A DNA stretch of 64,000 bases from an uncultured Bacteroidales bacterium (GCA_905234755.1 CAJOIT010000003.1:975140-1039139); one strand, 5' to 3'; positions 34,343 through 43,127 are shown, numbered from the stretch's first letter. The notes: generated from the letters alone by a model not told the origin. Translations and numbers: made by a program.

Positions 34343-34350
34343 AAAGGAGG
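34343..34350 (+). promoter_or_regulatory. Strong Shine-Dalgarno sequence of rplI
   Basis: AAAGGAGG, seven bases before the rplI ATG at 34358. Confidence 0.85.
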
Positions 34351-34357
34351 AATAGAA

Positions 34358-34816
34358 ATGGAAATCATACTGAAACAAGACGTAGAAAACTTAGGTCACA
34401 GAGACGAAATAGTTAATGTAAAACCTGGATACGGAAGAAACTATCTCATTCCTCAGGGTTACGCAATTCTTGCAACCGAAACTGCTAAGAAAATCCATGC
34501 AGAAAACATGAAGCAGAGAGCACACAAGGAAGCTAAGCTCCGCGAAGAAGCTGAAGCTCTCGCTGCTAAGATGGAAGGTCTCGAACTTACTATCGCTACT
34601 AAGACTTCATCAACTGGAAAGATTTTCGGTTCAATCAACACCATTATGTTGGCTGAAGCTCTTGCAACAAAGGGATTCGAAATCGACCGCAAGAACATCC
34701 TCATGAAGGACAAGGCAATAAAGGAAGTTGGAAAGTACAATGCTTCTGTTCGTCTTTACAAGAACATTAAGGCAAACTTCAGCTTCAACGTTATTACCGA
34801 AGAAACTGCAGAATAA
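34358..34816 (+). CDS. rplI: Large ribosomal subunit protein bL9
   Basis: 152 residues: N-terminal domain MEIILKQDVENLGHRDEIVNVKPGYGRNYLIPQG, a long connecting helix (ENMKQRAHKEAKLREEAEALAAKM), and the C-terminal domain GKIFGSINTIMLAEAL. Last gene of the operon. It too has a strong Shine-Dalgarno sequence. Confidence 0.97.
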   Translation: MEIILKQDVENLGHRDEIVNVKPGYGRNYLIPQGYAILATETAKKIHAENMKQRAHKEAKLREEAEALAAKMEGLELTIATKTSSTGKIFGSINTIMLAEALATKGFEIDRKNILMKDKAIKEVGKYNASVRLYKNIKANFSFNVITEETAE

Positions 34817-34843
34817 TACTTAGTATTAAATAGCAATAAAAAT

Positions 34844-34872
34844 AAAAGGCGGCAAATGTCGCCTTTTATTTT
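34844..34872 (+). terminator. Terminator of rpsF-rpsR-rplI
   Basis: AAAAGGCG ... CGCCTTTT hairpin with T-rich tail. Confidence 0.85.
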
Positions 34873-34896
34873 TTATATCCATCGAAGCAAACCCGA

Positions 34897-35631
34897 TTAC
34901 TGCTTTACAAAGGTATAAGTTATCTTTCCTCCTTCTGTCTTATTGCCAGAAATCTTTGAGAAGGCCGATTTTAAAGCCGCATTTCGCGCCGCATTAGTCA
35001 GACACTCTACATCGGATGTAAGATTAGATGACACAACCTCGGCAGATGACACCTTCCCGCTTGCCGCCAGCGAAATCCGAACAACCACAACCCCACTACC
35101 CTCGCAGGTAAAAACCGGCACATGCAAATATGAGGCTTCGCGCTGCTTGTTGTCGAGTTCGGCATAAACCAACGCAGGACCGGACTTCACCATATTGCGA
35201 GGCTTATTGTCGGATTGGTACTGCTCCATGCGCGACTGGTCTATATAATCCTCGTATGTTCTATTTTGTGCATCATCGTAATTGTCGCCATACTTCTCGC
35301 GCAAAAATTGCTCCTCGTACCTTGCCTTCATGTCGGCTTCCGACATCGACTGCCCCGCAGATGGCTGGTAGGTGCGAGTTCCCGAATAATTGGAACCTGT
35401 AACGCCAAGCCTTTCCATATACTGGGCTATCTGCTCATCAGTCATCATGTCATCCTCGGCCTCTGACGACTGTTTGTCTTCCATTTCAAAATCCTGAGGA
35501 TCGATTATGATATAACTTTCCGGCTCCTTTTGCAACACACCTATCTTGCATGCGAGACACACGCATATAACAATCAAGTGGAAAAGGATTGTGCCTAGTA
35601 TTCCGTTAATATTTCTGCGAAAAAATGACAA
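34897..35631 (-). CDS. TonB-family energy-transducer-like protein
   Basis: About 244 residues: short cytoplasmic basic start (SFFRRNINGILG), one membrane helix (ILFHLIVICVCLACKIG), an acidic Glu/Asp/Met/Gln-rich periplasmic spacer (about 45-150) instead of the usual Pro/Lys-rich one, and a C-terminal domain with VVRISLAASGKVSSAEVVSSNL...NAARNAALKSAFSKI, as in TonB C-terminal domains. No ATG fits; a TACTTTTG promoter box lies within the longest frame, so I take the TTG at 35631. No ExbB/ExbD nearby. It might serve a TonB-like or AgmX-like role. Confidence 0.7.
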   Translation of the reverse strand: MSFFRRNINGILGTILFHLIVICVCLACKIGVLQKEPESYIIIDPQDFEMEDKQSSEAEDDMMTDEQIAQYMERLGVTGSNYSGTRTYQPSAGQSMSEADMKARYEEQFLREKYGDNYDDAQNRTYEDYIDQSRMEQYQSDNKPRNMVKSGPALVYAELDNKQREASYLHVPVFTCEGSGVVVVRISLAASGKVSSAEVVSSNLTSDVECLTNAARNAALKSAFSKISGNKTEGGKITYTFVKQ

Positions 35632-35827
35632 CGCAATAAGTTTTGCACAAAAGTAAACAAAATTCACCTCACTCAAAAATCAATAATAATGAAATTACAG
35701 AAATTTGACCGAACAATAGTTCAAGAAACTACAATTTAAAAAAACTAGCACTTATTTGCATAAATTTTTAAGCAAATTTTACTTATAATATTAATAAACA
35801 ATAATTTACAAAAATTTATTCAAAAAG

Positions 35828-35862
35828 ATTCCGCTGAAATATACATAAAGAATTAGCGGAAT
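35828..35862. repeat. Inverted repeat in a gene-free spacer
   Basis: ATTCCGCT ... AGCGGAAT arms, with a third ATTCCGCTGAAAT at 35881-35893. The spacer 35632-35927 shows no gene. It resembles the arms of the REP-like family. Confidence 0.5.
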
Positions 35863-35927
35863 GTATGTTTGGAAATATAGATTCCGCTGAAATCTGAAAA
35901 ACATTTTGGTTGAATATTTAGTTGTTG

Positions 35928-36422
35928 TTATTCGAAATACTCTTCCGACCAGCCGTGTCCCAAATCCCAATGCACATCTACTACAAAATCGAAATCTGAT
36001 GGTAGATTGAATTCATCCTCAAGGGTTTCGCGAAACTTCTCTATGTCAATACTATTAAGCCAGTGCCCGACGTAAACTTGGAATTTGCCGTCTGCTTCGT
36101 TTTGGAAAATTCTGCCACGCGGTATCATAGTATAATTGCTTTCAGTATAGAATATTGATGTAGTATCTCCTTTTGCTGTTGCACGATGATGCTGCTTTTG
36201 CCAATAGGTTTTGTGCAATTTGTTGATAGTGGCTTTTCCGTTTATGAAAATAGCTTTGTCGGCATCTGTTTTTTCAACTCCGAACAAAGAATTGTCAGCA
36301 ATGTCGTACCAGAAAATGCCAACTTTTGGTTTCCCATTGTCCATAAATCCAGACATGATTTCGATGAGTTCATCATGTTCTTGTTCGTCAGTGTGTTTTA
36401 TGCCTTTGTCGTCTGTAGTCAT
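35928..36422 (-). CDS. Hypothetical soluble protein
   Basis: 164 residues, no signal peptide, acidic. Segments such as VGIFWYDIADNSLFGVEK, ATINKLHKTYWQKQHHRATAKGD and GRIFQNEADGKFQVYVGHWL look well folded, and I believe similar proteins exist in other Bacteroidota, but no function is known to me. A TAATTTTG box lies at 36445-36452. It stands alone after the glyA terminator. Confidence 0.75.
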   Translation of the reverse strand: MTTDDKGIKHTDEQEHDELIEIMSGFMDNGKPKVGIFWYDIADNSLFGVEKTDADKAIFINGKATINKLHKTYWQKQHHRATAKGDTTSIFYTESNYTMIPRGRIFQNEADGKFQVYVGHWLNSIDIEKFRETLEDEFNLPSDFDFVVDVHWDLGHGWSEEYFE

Positions 36423-36444
36423 TTTGAATGGAAATAATCTTTTG

Positions 36445-36452
36445 CAAAATTA
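36445..36452 (-). promoter_or_regulatory. -7 box TAATTTTG for the hypothetical gene at 35928
   Basis: TAATTTTG on the minus strand, 22 bases before the ATG. Confidence 0.5.
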
Positions 36453-36483
36453 GGAAAAAGTATGATATAGTGATACATAAACA

Positions 36484-36512
36484 AAAAAAGCCGCAATTAC
36501 GCGGCTTTTTTA
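36484..36512 (-). terminator. Terminator of glyA
   Basis: AGCCGC-gtaatt-GCGGCT hairpin (minus strand) with T7. Confidence 0.85.
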
Positions 36513-36529
36513 TTGTGATTTTCAATTTT

Positions 36530-37810
36530 CTACCATGCGAAAAGCGGGTAGTTTGCCATCATCTTGTTAACTTCGGCACGAACCTCAGCGATAACGGTTT
36601 CGTTTTCAGGATCGCAGAGAACGCGGTCGATAAGGTCAACGATAACAGCCATCTTGTCTTCCTTTACACCACGGGTTGTGATAGCCGGTGTTCCGAAACG
36701 CAAACCTGAAGTCTGGAATGGGCTGCGGGTGTCGAAAGGAACCATGTTCTTGTTGGTTGTAATATCGGCAGCAACAAGAGCCTTTTCAGCGAGCTTACCG
36801 GTGAGTTCCGGGAACTTGGTGCGGAGGTCAACAAGCATAGAGTGGTTGTCGGTTCCGCCGCTGACGATCTTGTAGCCCTTTGCCATGAAAGCATCAGCCA
36901 AAGCAGCAGCATTCTTCTTAACCTGCTTCTGGTATTCCTTGAATTCTGGAGTGAGAGCTTCGCCGAAAGCAACAGCCTTAGCAGCGATAACGTGCTCCAA
37001 TGGACCGCCCTGGCAGCCTGGGAATACTGCAGAGTCGAGCAATGCCGACATCATCTTTACTTCGCCCTTTGGAGTCTTCTTGCCCCAAGGATTCGGGAAG
37101 TCCTGTCCCATCATGATGACACCACCACGCGGACCACGAAGGGTCTTGTGAGTAGTTGTAGTTACGATGTGAGCGTATTTAACTGGGTTGTCGAGCAAAC
37201 CGGCAGCGATAAGACCTGCAGGGTGCGACATATCAACCATAAAGATAGCACCGATTTCGTCGGCAACCTTGCGGATGCGAGCGTAATCCCATTCGCGGCT
37301 GTAAGCAGAAGCACCAGCGATGATGAGTTTCGGCTTGTTTTCGCGAGCAACGCGTTCGAGCTGGTCGTAGTCAACGCGACCATCGCTTTCCTTTACGTTG
37401 TATTCCAATGCCTTGTAGTTGATACCCGACATATTTACTGGTGAACCATGTGAAAGGTGTCCGCCGTGTGCGAGGTTAAGTCCGAGGAATGTGTCGCCAA
37501 CATTGAGGCATGCAAGGAATACTGCCATGTTTGCCTGTGCGCCCGAGTGCGGCTGTACATTTGCCCAGCAAGCGCCGAAGATCTTTTTCAATCTTTCGAT
37601 AGCGAGGGTTTCACTCTGGTCAACAACTTCGCAACCACCATAGTAACGCTTTCCAGGATAACCTTCAGCGTACTTGTTTGTCATTACCGAACCCATAGCT
37701 TCCATTACCTGGTCGCTTACAAAGTTCTCCGATGCAATGAGCTCGATGCCCTTCATCTGTCTTTCTCTTTCCTTCTTTATAAGGTCGAAAATTTGTTCAT
37801 CTCTAACCAT
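36530..37810 (-). CDS. glyA: Serine hydroxymethyltransferase
   Basis: 426 residues, PLP enzyme converting serine and tetrahydrofolate to glycine and methylene-THF. Visible: [54 protein letters not shown], the PLP lysine in [17 protein letters not shown], and [24 protein letters not shown]. Normal length. Single-gene unit with its own terminator. Confidence 0.98.
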   Translation of the reverse strand: MVRDEQIFDLIKKERERQMKGIELIASENFVSDQVMEAMGSVMTNKYAEGYPGKRYYGGCEVVDQSETLAIERLKKIFGACWANVQPHSGAQANMAVFLACLNVGDTFLGLNLAHGGHLSHGSPVNMSGINYKALEYNVKESDGRVDYDQLERVARENKPKLIIAGASAYSREWDYARIRKVADEIGAIFMVDMSHPAGLIAAGLLDNPVKYAHIVTTTTHKTLRGPRGGVIMMGQDFPNPWGKKTPKGEVKMMSALLDSAVFPGCQGGPLEHVIAAKAVAFGEALTPEFKEYQKQVKKNAAALADAFMAKGYKIVSGGTDNHSMLVDLRTKFPELTGKLAEKALVAADITTNKNMVPFDTRSPFQTSGLRFGTPAITTRGVKEDKMAVIVDLIDRVLCDPENETVIAEVRAEVNKMMANYPLFAW

Positions 37811-38025
37811 GATATTTTATTTTTATGTGTTTTAAAAATTTTCCGCAAATGTAATAATTATTTGTCACAATGAGGATTCAAAAAAATTCAAAGATTTGAA
37901 AATTTGAGGATTCAAAAGAAAGCAGGAACTGCCAACTTAAACTTTTGCCACAACATAATTTCTACTCCATAACCAATTTTATCCACTACTCTAAAAAAAT
38001 CTAACCGACATTCACAAAAAAGGCG

Positions 38026-38033
38026 TACCTTTG
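38026..38033 (+). promoter_or_regulatory. -7 box TACCTTTG for the DRTGG/hydrogenase-like operon
   Basis: TACCTTTG, 19 bases before the ATG at 38053. Confidence 0.6.
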
Positions 38034-38052
38034 CAAAATAATATAATTAGAA

Positions 38053-38394
38053 ATGAAAGCGAAAGAAATAGCAGAACTGCTAAACGGAAAAATTGTCGGC
38101 TGCCAAGACAGCCAGGAGGAATTGACAAACGCATTTTCATCTGACCTGATGAGCGATGTACTTCGTCTTGGAGGAGAATGTTCGCTGCTGATAACAGGAT
38201 TGTGCAACATACAAACCATCCGCACAGCCGAAATGGCAATGATAAACACGATTGTGCTTGCCCGCGGAAAAACGGCAGATGAAGAAATGATCGAACATGC
38301 AATAGACAACGACATTACAATAATCGAAACCGAGTTCAGTATTTTCAAGGCAAGCGGAATACTGTATAACCACGGAATAAAACCAATGTACTAA
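38053..38394 (+). CDS. DRTGG-domain protein (first copy)
   Basis: 113 residues, a single DRTGG-type domain: IAELLNGKIVGCQDSQEELTNAFSSDLMSDVLRL, then TEMAMINTIVLARGKTADEEMIEHAIDNDITIIETEFSIF. DRTGG domains are small regulatory or ligand-binding modules, often found beside CBS domains. First gene of a six-gene operon; a second copy follows at 40473. The ATP-binding gene starts one base after the stop. Confidence 0.82.
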   Translation: MKAKEIAELLNGKIVGCQDSQEELTNAFSSDLMSDVLRLGGECSLLITGLCNIQTIRTAEMAMINTIVLARGKTADEEMIEHAIDNDITIIETEFSIFKASGILYNHGIKPMY

Positions 38395-38395
38395 T

Positions 38396-38812
38396 ATGCA
38401 CTACACATTTGACATAGAAAAGGGTAATTTCACCAACGCAGGCAACGCCTCGGGAAGCGTAAAGAAAACTTTGAAGCAGCTGAATGTTGATCCTTCTAGC
38501 ATTAAGAGGATTGTAGTTGCATTGTACGAAGCCGAGATTAATGCCGTTGCCCACGCTTACGGTGGAAAAATCGACATCGACATCGATGGTGACAAGATTG
38601 TTATGGTAGTTGCTGACCAAGGACCTGGAATCCCCAATATCGAACTGGCAATGACCGAAGGTTATTCAACGGCATCGCAGAAAGTCAGGGAAATGGGCTT
38701 CGGTGCAGGAATGGGACTGCCGAACATGAAGAAGAATACCGACAAGCTTGATATCCAAACCGAATTAGGAGTCGGCACAACTATCACAATGACGGTTTTC
38801 CTAAAGAATTGA
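38396..38812 (+). CDS. Anti-sigma-factor-like ATPase (RsbW/SpoIIAB-type)
   Basis: 138 residues, a GHKL ATPase of the anti-sigma-factor kind: N box in VVALYEAEINAVAHAYGG, G1 box VADQGPGIPNIE, G2 box GFGAGMGLPNMKKNTD, GVGTTITMTV. In other bacteria such proteins phosphorylate anti-sigma antagonists. No sigma factor or antagonist is in the window. Part of the operon with DRTGG and the hydrogenase-like gene. Confidence 0.88.
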   Translation: MHYTFDIEKGNFTNAGNASGSVKKTLKQLNVDPSSIKRIVVALYEAEINAVAHAYGGKIDIDIDGDKIVMVVADQGPGIPNIELAMTEGYSTASQKVREMGFGAGMGLPNMKKNTDKLDIQTELGVGTTITMTVFLKN

Positions 38813-38935
38813 CAAACAATAGCAAAAATGTGCCATGGCGCGTTTCAACTTAGAAACGGCGAAGCCAAAGAACGGCGAAGCCCTCAACGAAGTTAAACGC
38901 AGAAACTTAGAAACAAGAAACATATAGATTAGCCC

Positions 38936-40273
38936 ATGAGTGAAAACGGATCATACTTCTACCATGCACTTCGCGTTGACCGCAATGTCTGCACAGGATG
39001 CACACACTGCCTAAGGTCGTGTCCTACCGAAGCCATCCGAATCAGGAAAGGCAAGGCGGTAATATACAGCAACAAATGCATCGACTGCGGAGAATGCTTC
39101 AAGGTCTGCCCAAGCCATGCAATATACATCAAGCAGGACGACTTCGAGTTGCTGGACGACTACAAGTACCGCATCGCACTTGTACCTGCCACTTTCATAG
39201 GTCAGTTTGCAAACGATGTAAAGACCTCGCAGATTTACGCCTGCCTCAAGAAAATCGGCTTCACCCACACCTACGAAGTCGAGCATGCAGTGTCGTTCCT
39301 CATTGAACTGTACAAGCAGTACATGGCCGAGCACGATGAAATCGACACATTCATATCGCCGTACTGCCCTGCTATCGTGCGACTTATACAGGTAAGATTC
39401 CCATCGCTCGTACACAACATCATACACCTAAATGCACCGCTTGACATCGCCTCGATAGTAATACGCCAGCGACTAGTTGAAGCAGGAATCCCAGGCGAAG
39501 ATATTGGTATTTTCTATGTAAGTCCTTGTGCTGCAAAGATAGCCGCTGTGAAAAGTCCAGCCGAAGGAAAGAAATCCATCATCACTGGCGTTATCAACAT
39601 GGACTTCCTCTACAACAAGGTAAAACTGATGCTCAGCAACTCAAAATCAATTGTAGAGCCTATAAATCATAGTCTTACTGGTAATGATGTACTTTGGGGA
39701 CTTACTACTGGCGAATCGCGTAATTTCAACAATTCGTGCTTTGCTGTGGATGGAATACGAAATGCCATTGAGTTCTTGGAAAAGGTTGAAGACGAAGAAA
39801 TTAGCGCAAACGGTCTAGTCGAAATGCGTGCCTGCGACCAAAGTTGCGTAGGCGGTGTTCTTTGCCCTACTAACCGATTTGTTGCCAAGCAAAAACTGAA
39901 AGCTCGTGCCGAAATCATTGACAGCAAACCAAAAAAGGAAGACTCAGACCATAAAGTTGCCTTCAACAACAAGGAGTTTGCTGAAAAGATTGCCGAAATG
40001 GTAAAAATTGACGAGATAAAGCCTCGTTCAATACTGAAACTCAACGACAACCTGCAGATTGCCTTGCGTATGGTCGAAAACATGAAGCGCATCGAAGGGA
40101 TGTTGCCGGGAATCGACTGCTCGGCTTGTGGCGCACCAACATGCAACGCACTTGCCGAAGATGTAATCAGAAACGAAAGCAAAATAGAAAACTGCATTTT
40201 CGCACACAAGAAGATGGAAGAGTTCTACAAGGTGATGTTCGACATCTGGGGAGAAGATTTGAAGACGTTATAA
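38936..40273 (+). CDS. [FeFe]-hydrogenase-like iron-sulfur protein, sensory type
   Basis: 445 residues. Two 4Fe-4S clusters at the N-terminus (CTGCTHCLRSCP; CIDCGECFKVCP), then a hydrogenase large-subunit-like domain with the four cysteines expected to hold the H-cluster: ISPYCPA (Cys about 143), VSPCAAKI (about 197), MRACDQSCVGG (about 299 and 303). The proton-transfer Cys of catalytic enzymes (TSCCP) is Tyr here. The C-terminus has CSACGAPTCNALAED...ENC, another cluster-binding module. No HydEFG maturase and no bifurcating subunits nearby. I infer a redox or hydrogen sensor rather than a bulk hydrogenase. Confidence 0.85.
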   Translation: MSENGSYFYHALRVDRNVCTGCTHCLRSCPTEAIRIRKGKAVIYSNKCIDCGECFKVCPSHAIYIKQDDFELLDDYKYRIALVPATFIGQFANDVKTSQIYACLKKIGFTHTYEVEHAVSFLIELYKQYMAEHDEIDTFISPYCPAIVRLIQVRFPSLVHNIIHLNAPLDIASIVIRQRLVEAGIPGEDIGIFYVSPCAAKIAAVKSPAEGKKSIITGVINMDFLYNKVKLMLSNSKSIVEPINHSLTGNDVLWGLTTGESRNFNNSCFAVDGIRNAIEFLEKVEDEEISANGLVEMRACDQSCVGGVLCPTNRFVAKQKLKARAEIIDSKPKKEDSDHKVAFNNKEFAEKIAEMVKIDEIKPRSILKLNDNLQIALRMVENMKRIEGMLPGIDCSACGAPTCNALAEDVIRNESKIENCIFAHKKMEEFYKVMFDIWGEDLKTL

Positions 40274-40472
40274 AGTTAAAGGTTCAACGTTTAATGTTCA
40301 ATGTTCAAAGTTCAACAGTTCATGGATTTGTAGCAACGCAATGCTTTGCGATGGTTCAATGAATAAAAGAAATGATAAAAAAAATATAGATTCAAAAATT
40401 CAACATTTGTAGCATCGCAATGCTTTGCGATGGTTCAAAAAAAAAAAAGAAATGATTTAAAAATATAATAAT
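40274..40472. repeat. Low-complexity spacer with two hairpins inside the operon
   Basis: Runs of 'gttcaa' and A-rich sequence, plus two copies of TTTGTAGCA-CGCAATGCTTTGCG-ATGGTTCA (hairpins at 40337-40350 and 40416-40429). The same 14-mer in reverse lies at 3168-3181. Confidence 0.65.
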
Positions 40473-40802
40473 ATGTTACTGAAAGACATTATAGAGAAGC
40501 TTAACCTAAAGGTTTACAACGAAGTAAATATGGATTCCGATGTAAAGAGCGCATACTCATCAGATTTGCTTAGCGATGTAATGGGCAACGCAAAGAGCGG
40601 TCAGGTATGGATAACCATGCAGACACACAAGAATGTTGCATCAATTGCTGCACTGAAGGATGTTCCCGCTGTTATCATCGTTCGCAACGGTGTTCCCGAC
40701 GACGATATGCTCGAATTTGCAAAGGACAACGATGTTGCAGTTCTTTCAAGTTCGGAACCTACATTCCCACTCTGCGGAAAATTGTACGAACTTATAAAGT
40801 AA
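40473..40802 (+). CDS. DRTGG-domain protein (second copy)
   Basis: 109 residues, paralogous to the gene at 38053: LLKDIIEKLNLKVYNEVNMDSDVKSAYSSDLLSDVMGN and VPAVIIVRNGVPDDDMLEFAKDNDVAVLSSSEPTF. Presumably a regulatory module for the hydrogenase-like protein or the two ATPases. The PHP gene starts 16 bases after it. Confidence 0.82.
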   Translation: MLLKDIIEKLNLKVYNEVNMDSDVKSAYSSDLLSDVMGNAKSGQVWITMQTHKNVASIAALKDVPAVIIVRNGVPDDDMLEFAKDNDVAVLSSSEPTFPLCGKLYELIK

Positions 40803-40818
40803 AGAAAAAACTAGTCGC

Positions 40819-41547
40819 ATGAAATTCCGTGCCGACCTACATACGCACACCGTCTTGTCGCCCTGCGGTGACATTGAGATGAGTCCCTCGGCTATCATTA
40901 TGAAAGCCAAGGAGAAAGGTCTTGACATAATCGGAATTACCGACCACAACAGCACGCTGAACGCCGAGGTTACGCGCAGAATCGGAGAGCAAAACGGAAT
41001 CGCTGTAATGATGGGTGCCGAGGTTACCACCAAGGAGGAAATTCACTGCCTCGGATTCATGCCCAACGCCGAAAAACTTGCCGAATTCCAGAAATTCCTT
41101 GATTCAAAGGTAATTTTCTACGAAAATGATCCAGATAAGTTCGGCTACCAGTTTGTTGTTGACGAGGAGGAGAATGTGCTTGACGAAGTTCCTCACCTAT
41201 TAATAAATGCACTCGACCTGCCAATGCTCGACTTGCAGAAAAAGGTATATGAAATGGGCGGAATTTTCATCCCTGCACATGTCGATCGTAGCACATTCAG
41301 CATCAGTTCGCAACTTGTGTTTGTTCCCGACAAACTTAAGTTTCAAGCACTTGAGTTAAGTTACCACGCAATGCGAAACAAATTCTTCGACAATTTCCCG
41401 TGGTTCAGCGACTACAACTACATACAAAGTTCCGATGCCCACTACATCGATGACATCGGTAAAATTTCGAGCGTTCTGGAAATGGACAGCTTCAGTTTCG
41501 ACAATCTTAAAAATTCACTTCATACAGGAGAACAGATAATATTATGA
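40819..41547 (+). CDS. PHP-domain phosphoesterase
   Basis: 242 residues. Metal-binding PHP motifs: ADLHTHTVLSPCGDIEMSPSAII, IIGITDHNST, MMGAEVTTKEEIHCLG, FIPAHVDRSTFS, QSSDAHYIDDIG. Members hydrolyse phosphate esters or 3'-5' RNA/oligonucleotides (TrpH-like). Its stop overlaps the next ATG by four bases. Confidence 0.9.
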   Translation: MKFRADLHTHTVLSPCGDIEMSPSAIIMKAKEKGLDIIGITDHNSTLNAEVTRRIGEQNGIAVMMGAEVTTKEEIHCLGFMPNAEKLAEFQKFLDSKVIFYENDPDKFGYQFVVDEEENVLDEVPHLLINALDLPMLDLQKKVYEMGGIFIPAHVDRSTFSISSQLVFVPDKLKFQALELSYHAMRNKFFDNFPWFSDYNYIQSSDAHYIDDIGKISSVLEMDSFSFDNLKNSLHTGEQIIL

Positions 41548-42089
41548 AAACACTTGATTTACACATAATTGACATAGTTCACAATTCAATCCGCGCAAAG
41601 GCTACGGAAATAATAATAGAAATGGTTGACAGCGAAAAACAGGACTTGCTGTCGCTCAAGATTGTCGATAACGGCTGTGGTATGCCAAAGGAAATGATGG
41701 ACGCCATAAACGAGACCTTTTACTCCTCGCGTCCAGAACGCAAAATCGGTATGGGAATCGCCCTACTGAAATTCCATTCCGAACTATGCAACGGCAAGTT
41801 CCACCTGACATCCGAAGTCGGCAAAGGCACGGAGATTTACGCCGACTACCAGCGTTTCCACATCGACCTGCAACCTAAAGGCGACCTCGCTGGATGCTTC
41901 AGCAACTTCATCTGCCAATATCAGGACATCAACTTCATCATCCGCTACACCACTGATGATGACTATTTCGAACTCAGCACCGCCGATGTAAAAGAAGTCT
42001 TCGAAGGCATGAACCTCAACGATGTAAACATCATCAACAACCTGAAAGAATTGATTGCAGAGAATATAAATCCGAGCGAGGAGAAATAG
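41544..42089 (+). CDS. GHKL ATPase domain protein
   Basis: 181 residues. A histidine-kinase-type ATPase domain without a kinase dimerisation part: LHIIDIVHNSIRAKATEIIIEM (N box), IVDNGCGMPKEMM (G1), IGMGIALLKF (G2), GKGTEIYA. The C-terminal ~70 residues are a different small domain. Last gene of the operon; two GHKL ATPases in one operon suggests a signalling relay. Confidence 0.87.
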   Translation: MKTLDLHIIDIVHNSIRAKATEIIIEMVDSEKQDLLSLKIVDNGCGMPKEMMDAINETFYSSRPERKIGMGIALLKFHSELCNGKFHLTSEVGKGTEIYADYQRFHIDLQPKGDLAGCFSNFICQYQDINFIIRYTTDDDYFELSTADVKEVFEGMNLNDVNIINNLKELIAENINPSEEK

Positions 42090-42109
42090 GGAAATTTCTC
42101 ATTACAACA

Positions 42110-42144
42110 AAAAAAACAGCAGCCAGCTATTTGCCGACTGCTGA
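42110..42144 (-). terminator. Terminator between convergent genes
   Basis: CAGCAG ... CTGCTG stem; the T8 tract on the minus strand favours the WG-repeat gene. Confidence 0.7.
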
Positions 42145-42179
42145 TATTCGTAAATCGTAAATCCAAAATCCTAAATCAC

Positions 42180-42992
42180 TTAGATTTTTCCTTCTGCGTA
42201 CCCCAATTTCACATCCAACTCGTAGTTGTACGACGAGCGATGGCTGTAGCGACCTTTGGAATACACCAACTTGTCCTCGTACTTCTCAAAATCCTCGTCT
42301 GGAATAAGTTTTCCATCAATGGAAACGCATCCATCGCGGCCATCAAGGATTGCACCGAGAGCTTCATCAGTATCAACAATTTCCGAAAACAAAATCTCAT
42401 CATACGATGGCACCACGCACTGCCCGTCCATAGTGAGAACACCCGACTTGCCATCACGGCGAAGCTCAAACATGCAGTCATCGTACCAAGAATGCCCATC
42501 CGTATGGGTTATATATATCGGCTGGAAAATAACATCATCCATATCGCATGGCACAAGCAAGCGACCTTTGCCATCCAGTACACCTTTCCTACCCGACTTT
42601 GATACAACGAAAAACTTATCAAAACACCGGATCTCATCATATTCGAAAGAGCAAAGCGCAGTTCCTTTTCCATCTGGCAAAACCAGTCCCCATTTGCCAT
42701 CAAGCATAGCTGTCACAGGAAATTTTTGTTTGTTAACCTTACCCTCACAGCACCCCAAATGCTCGTACTTTGGAGGAACAAGCTCCTCATCCTTGACATT
42801 TACAAGTTTTTCGCAACCATTTTCCACTACTACATAGTCCATCCAGTCGTAGTTGTCGCAGACATTATAAAATGCAATTCGCGATGCTTCTACATCCTCA
42901 TCAGGCAACTTGTTCGCCACTGCCGAATTATATTCGGCGTATAGTTTCTGCATTTCAAGAAGTTGTTTCTTGTGTGCGTGCGGTTTTTCCAT
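42180..42992 (-). CDS. WG-repeat protein
   Basis: 270 residues. Several WG/KWG-type repeats: DGKWGLVLPDGKGT, SGRKGVLDGKGRLLVPCDMDDVIF, DGKSGVLTMDGQCVVPSYDEI, with a C-terminal charged tail. No signal peptide. These repeats form beta-rich binding surfaces; function unknown. Start at the ATG 42992, as the longer frame has no similarity and overlaps the promoter region. Stand-alone gene. Confidence 0.82.
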   Translation of the reverse strand: MEKPHAHKKQLLEMQKLYAEYNSAVANKLPDEDVEASRIAFYNVCDNYDWMDYVVVENGCEKLVNVKDEELVPPKYEHLGCCEGKVNKQKFPVTAMLDGKWGLVLPDGKGTALCSFEYDEIRCFDKFFVVSKSGRKGVLDGKGRLLVPCDMDDVIFQPIYITHTDGHSWYDDCMFELRRDGKSGVLTMDGQCVVPSYDEILFSEIVDTDEALGAILDGRDGCVSIDGKLIPDEDFEKYEDKLVYSKGRYSHRSSYNYELDVKLGYAEGKI

Positions 42993-43102
42993 TTTATACA
43001 AATTTGTTTCGAGCGCGAAAATATCAAATAAAGCCACTGCAATACCTACAAAGAAAAGTTTTTATTAAAGCAGTAAAGTTAACAAATCCACAAATTATTT
43101 GT

Positions 43103-43110
43103 TACCTTTG
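43103..43110 (+). promoter_or_regulatory. -7 box TACCTTTG for hldD
   Basis: TACCTTTG, 17 bases before the ATG. Confidence 0.6.
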
Positions 43111-43127
43111 CCCAAAATTCAAAAGCG

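Noticed and set aside
38936..40273. Catalytic hydrogenase
   Set aside because: The proton-transfer Cys is replaced by Tyr and no partner subunits or maturases are near; sensory type fits better.
40274..40472. CRISPR-like array from the repeated hairpin phrases
   Set aside because: Only two copies with unequal, low-complexity spacing and no cas genes.
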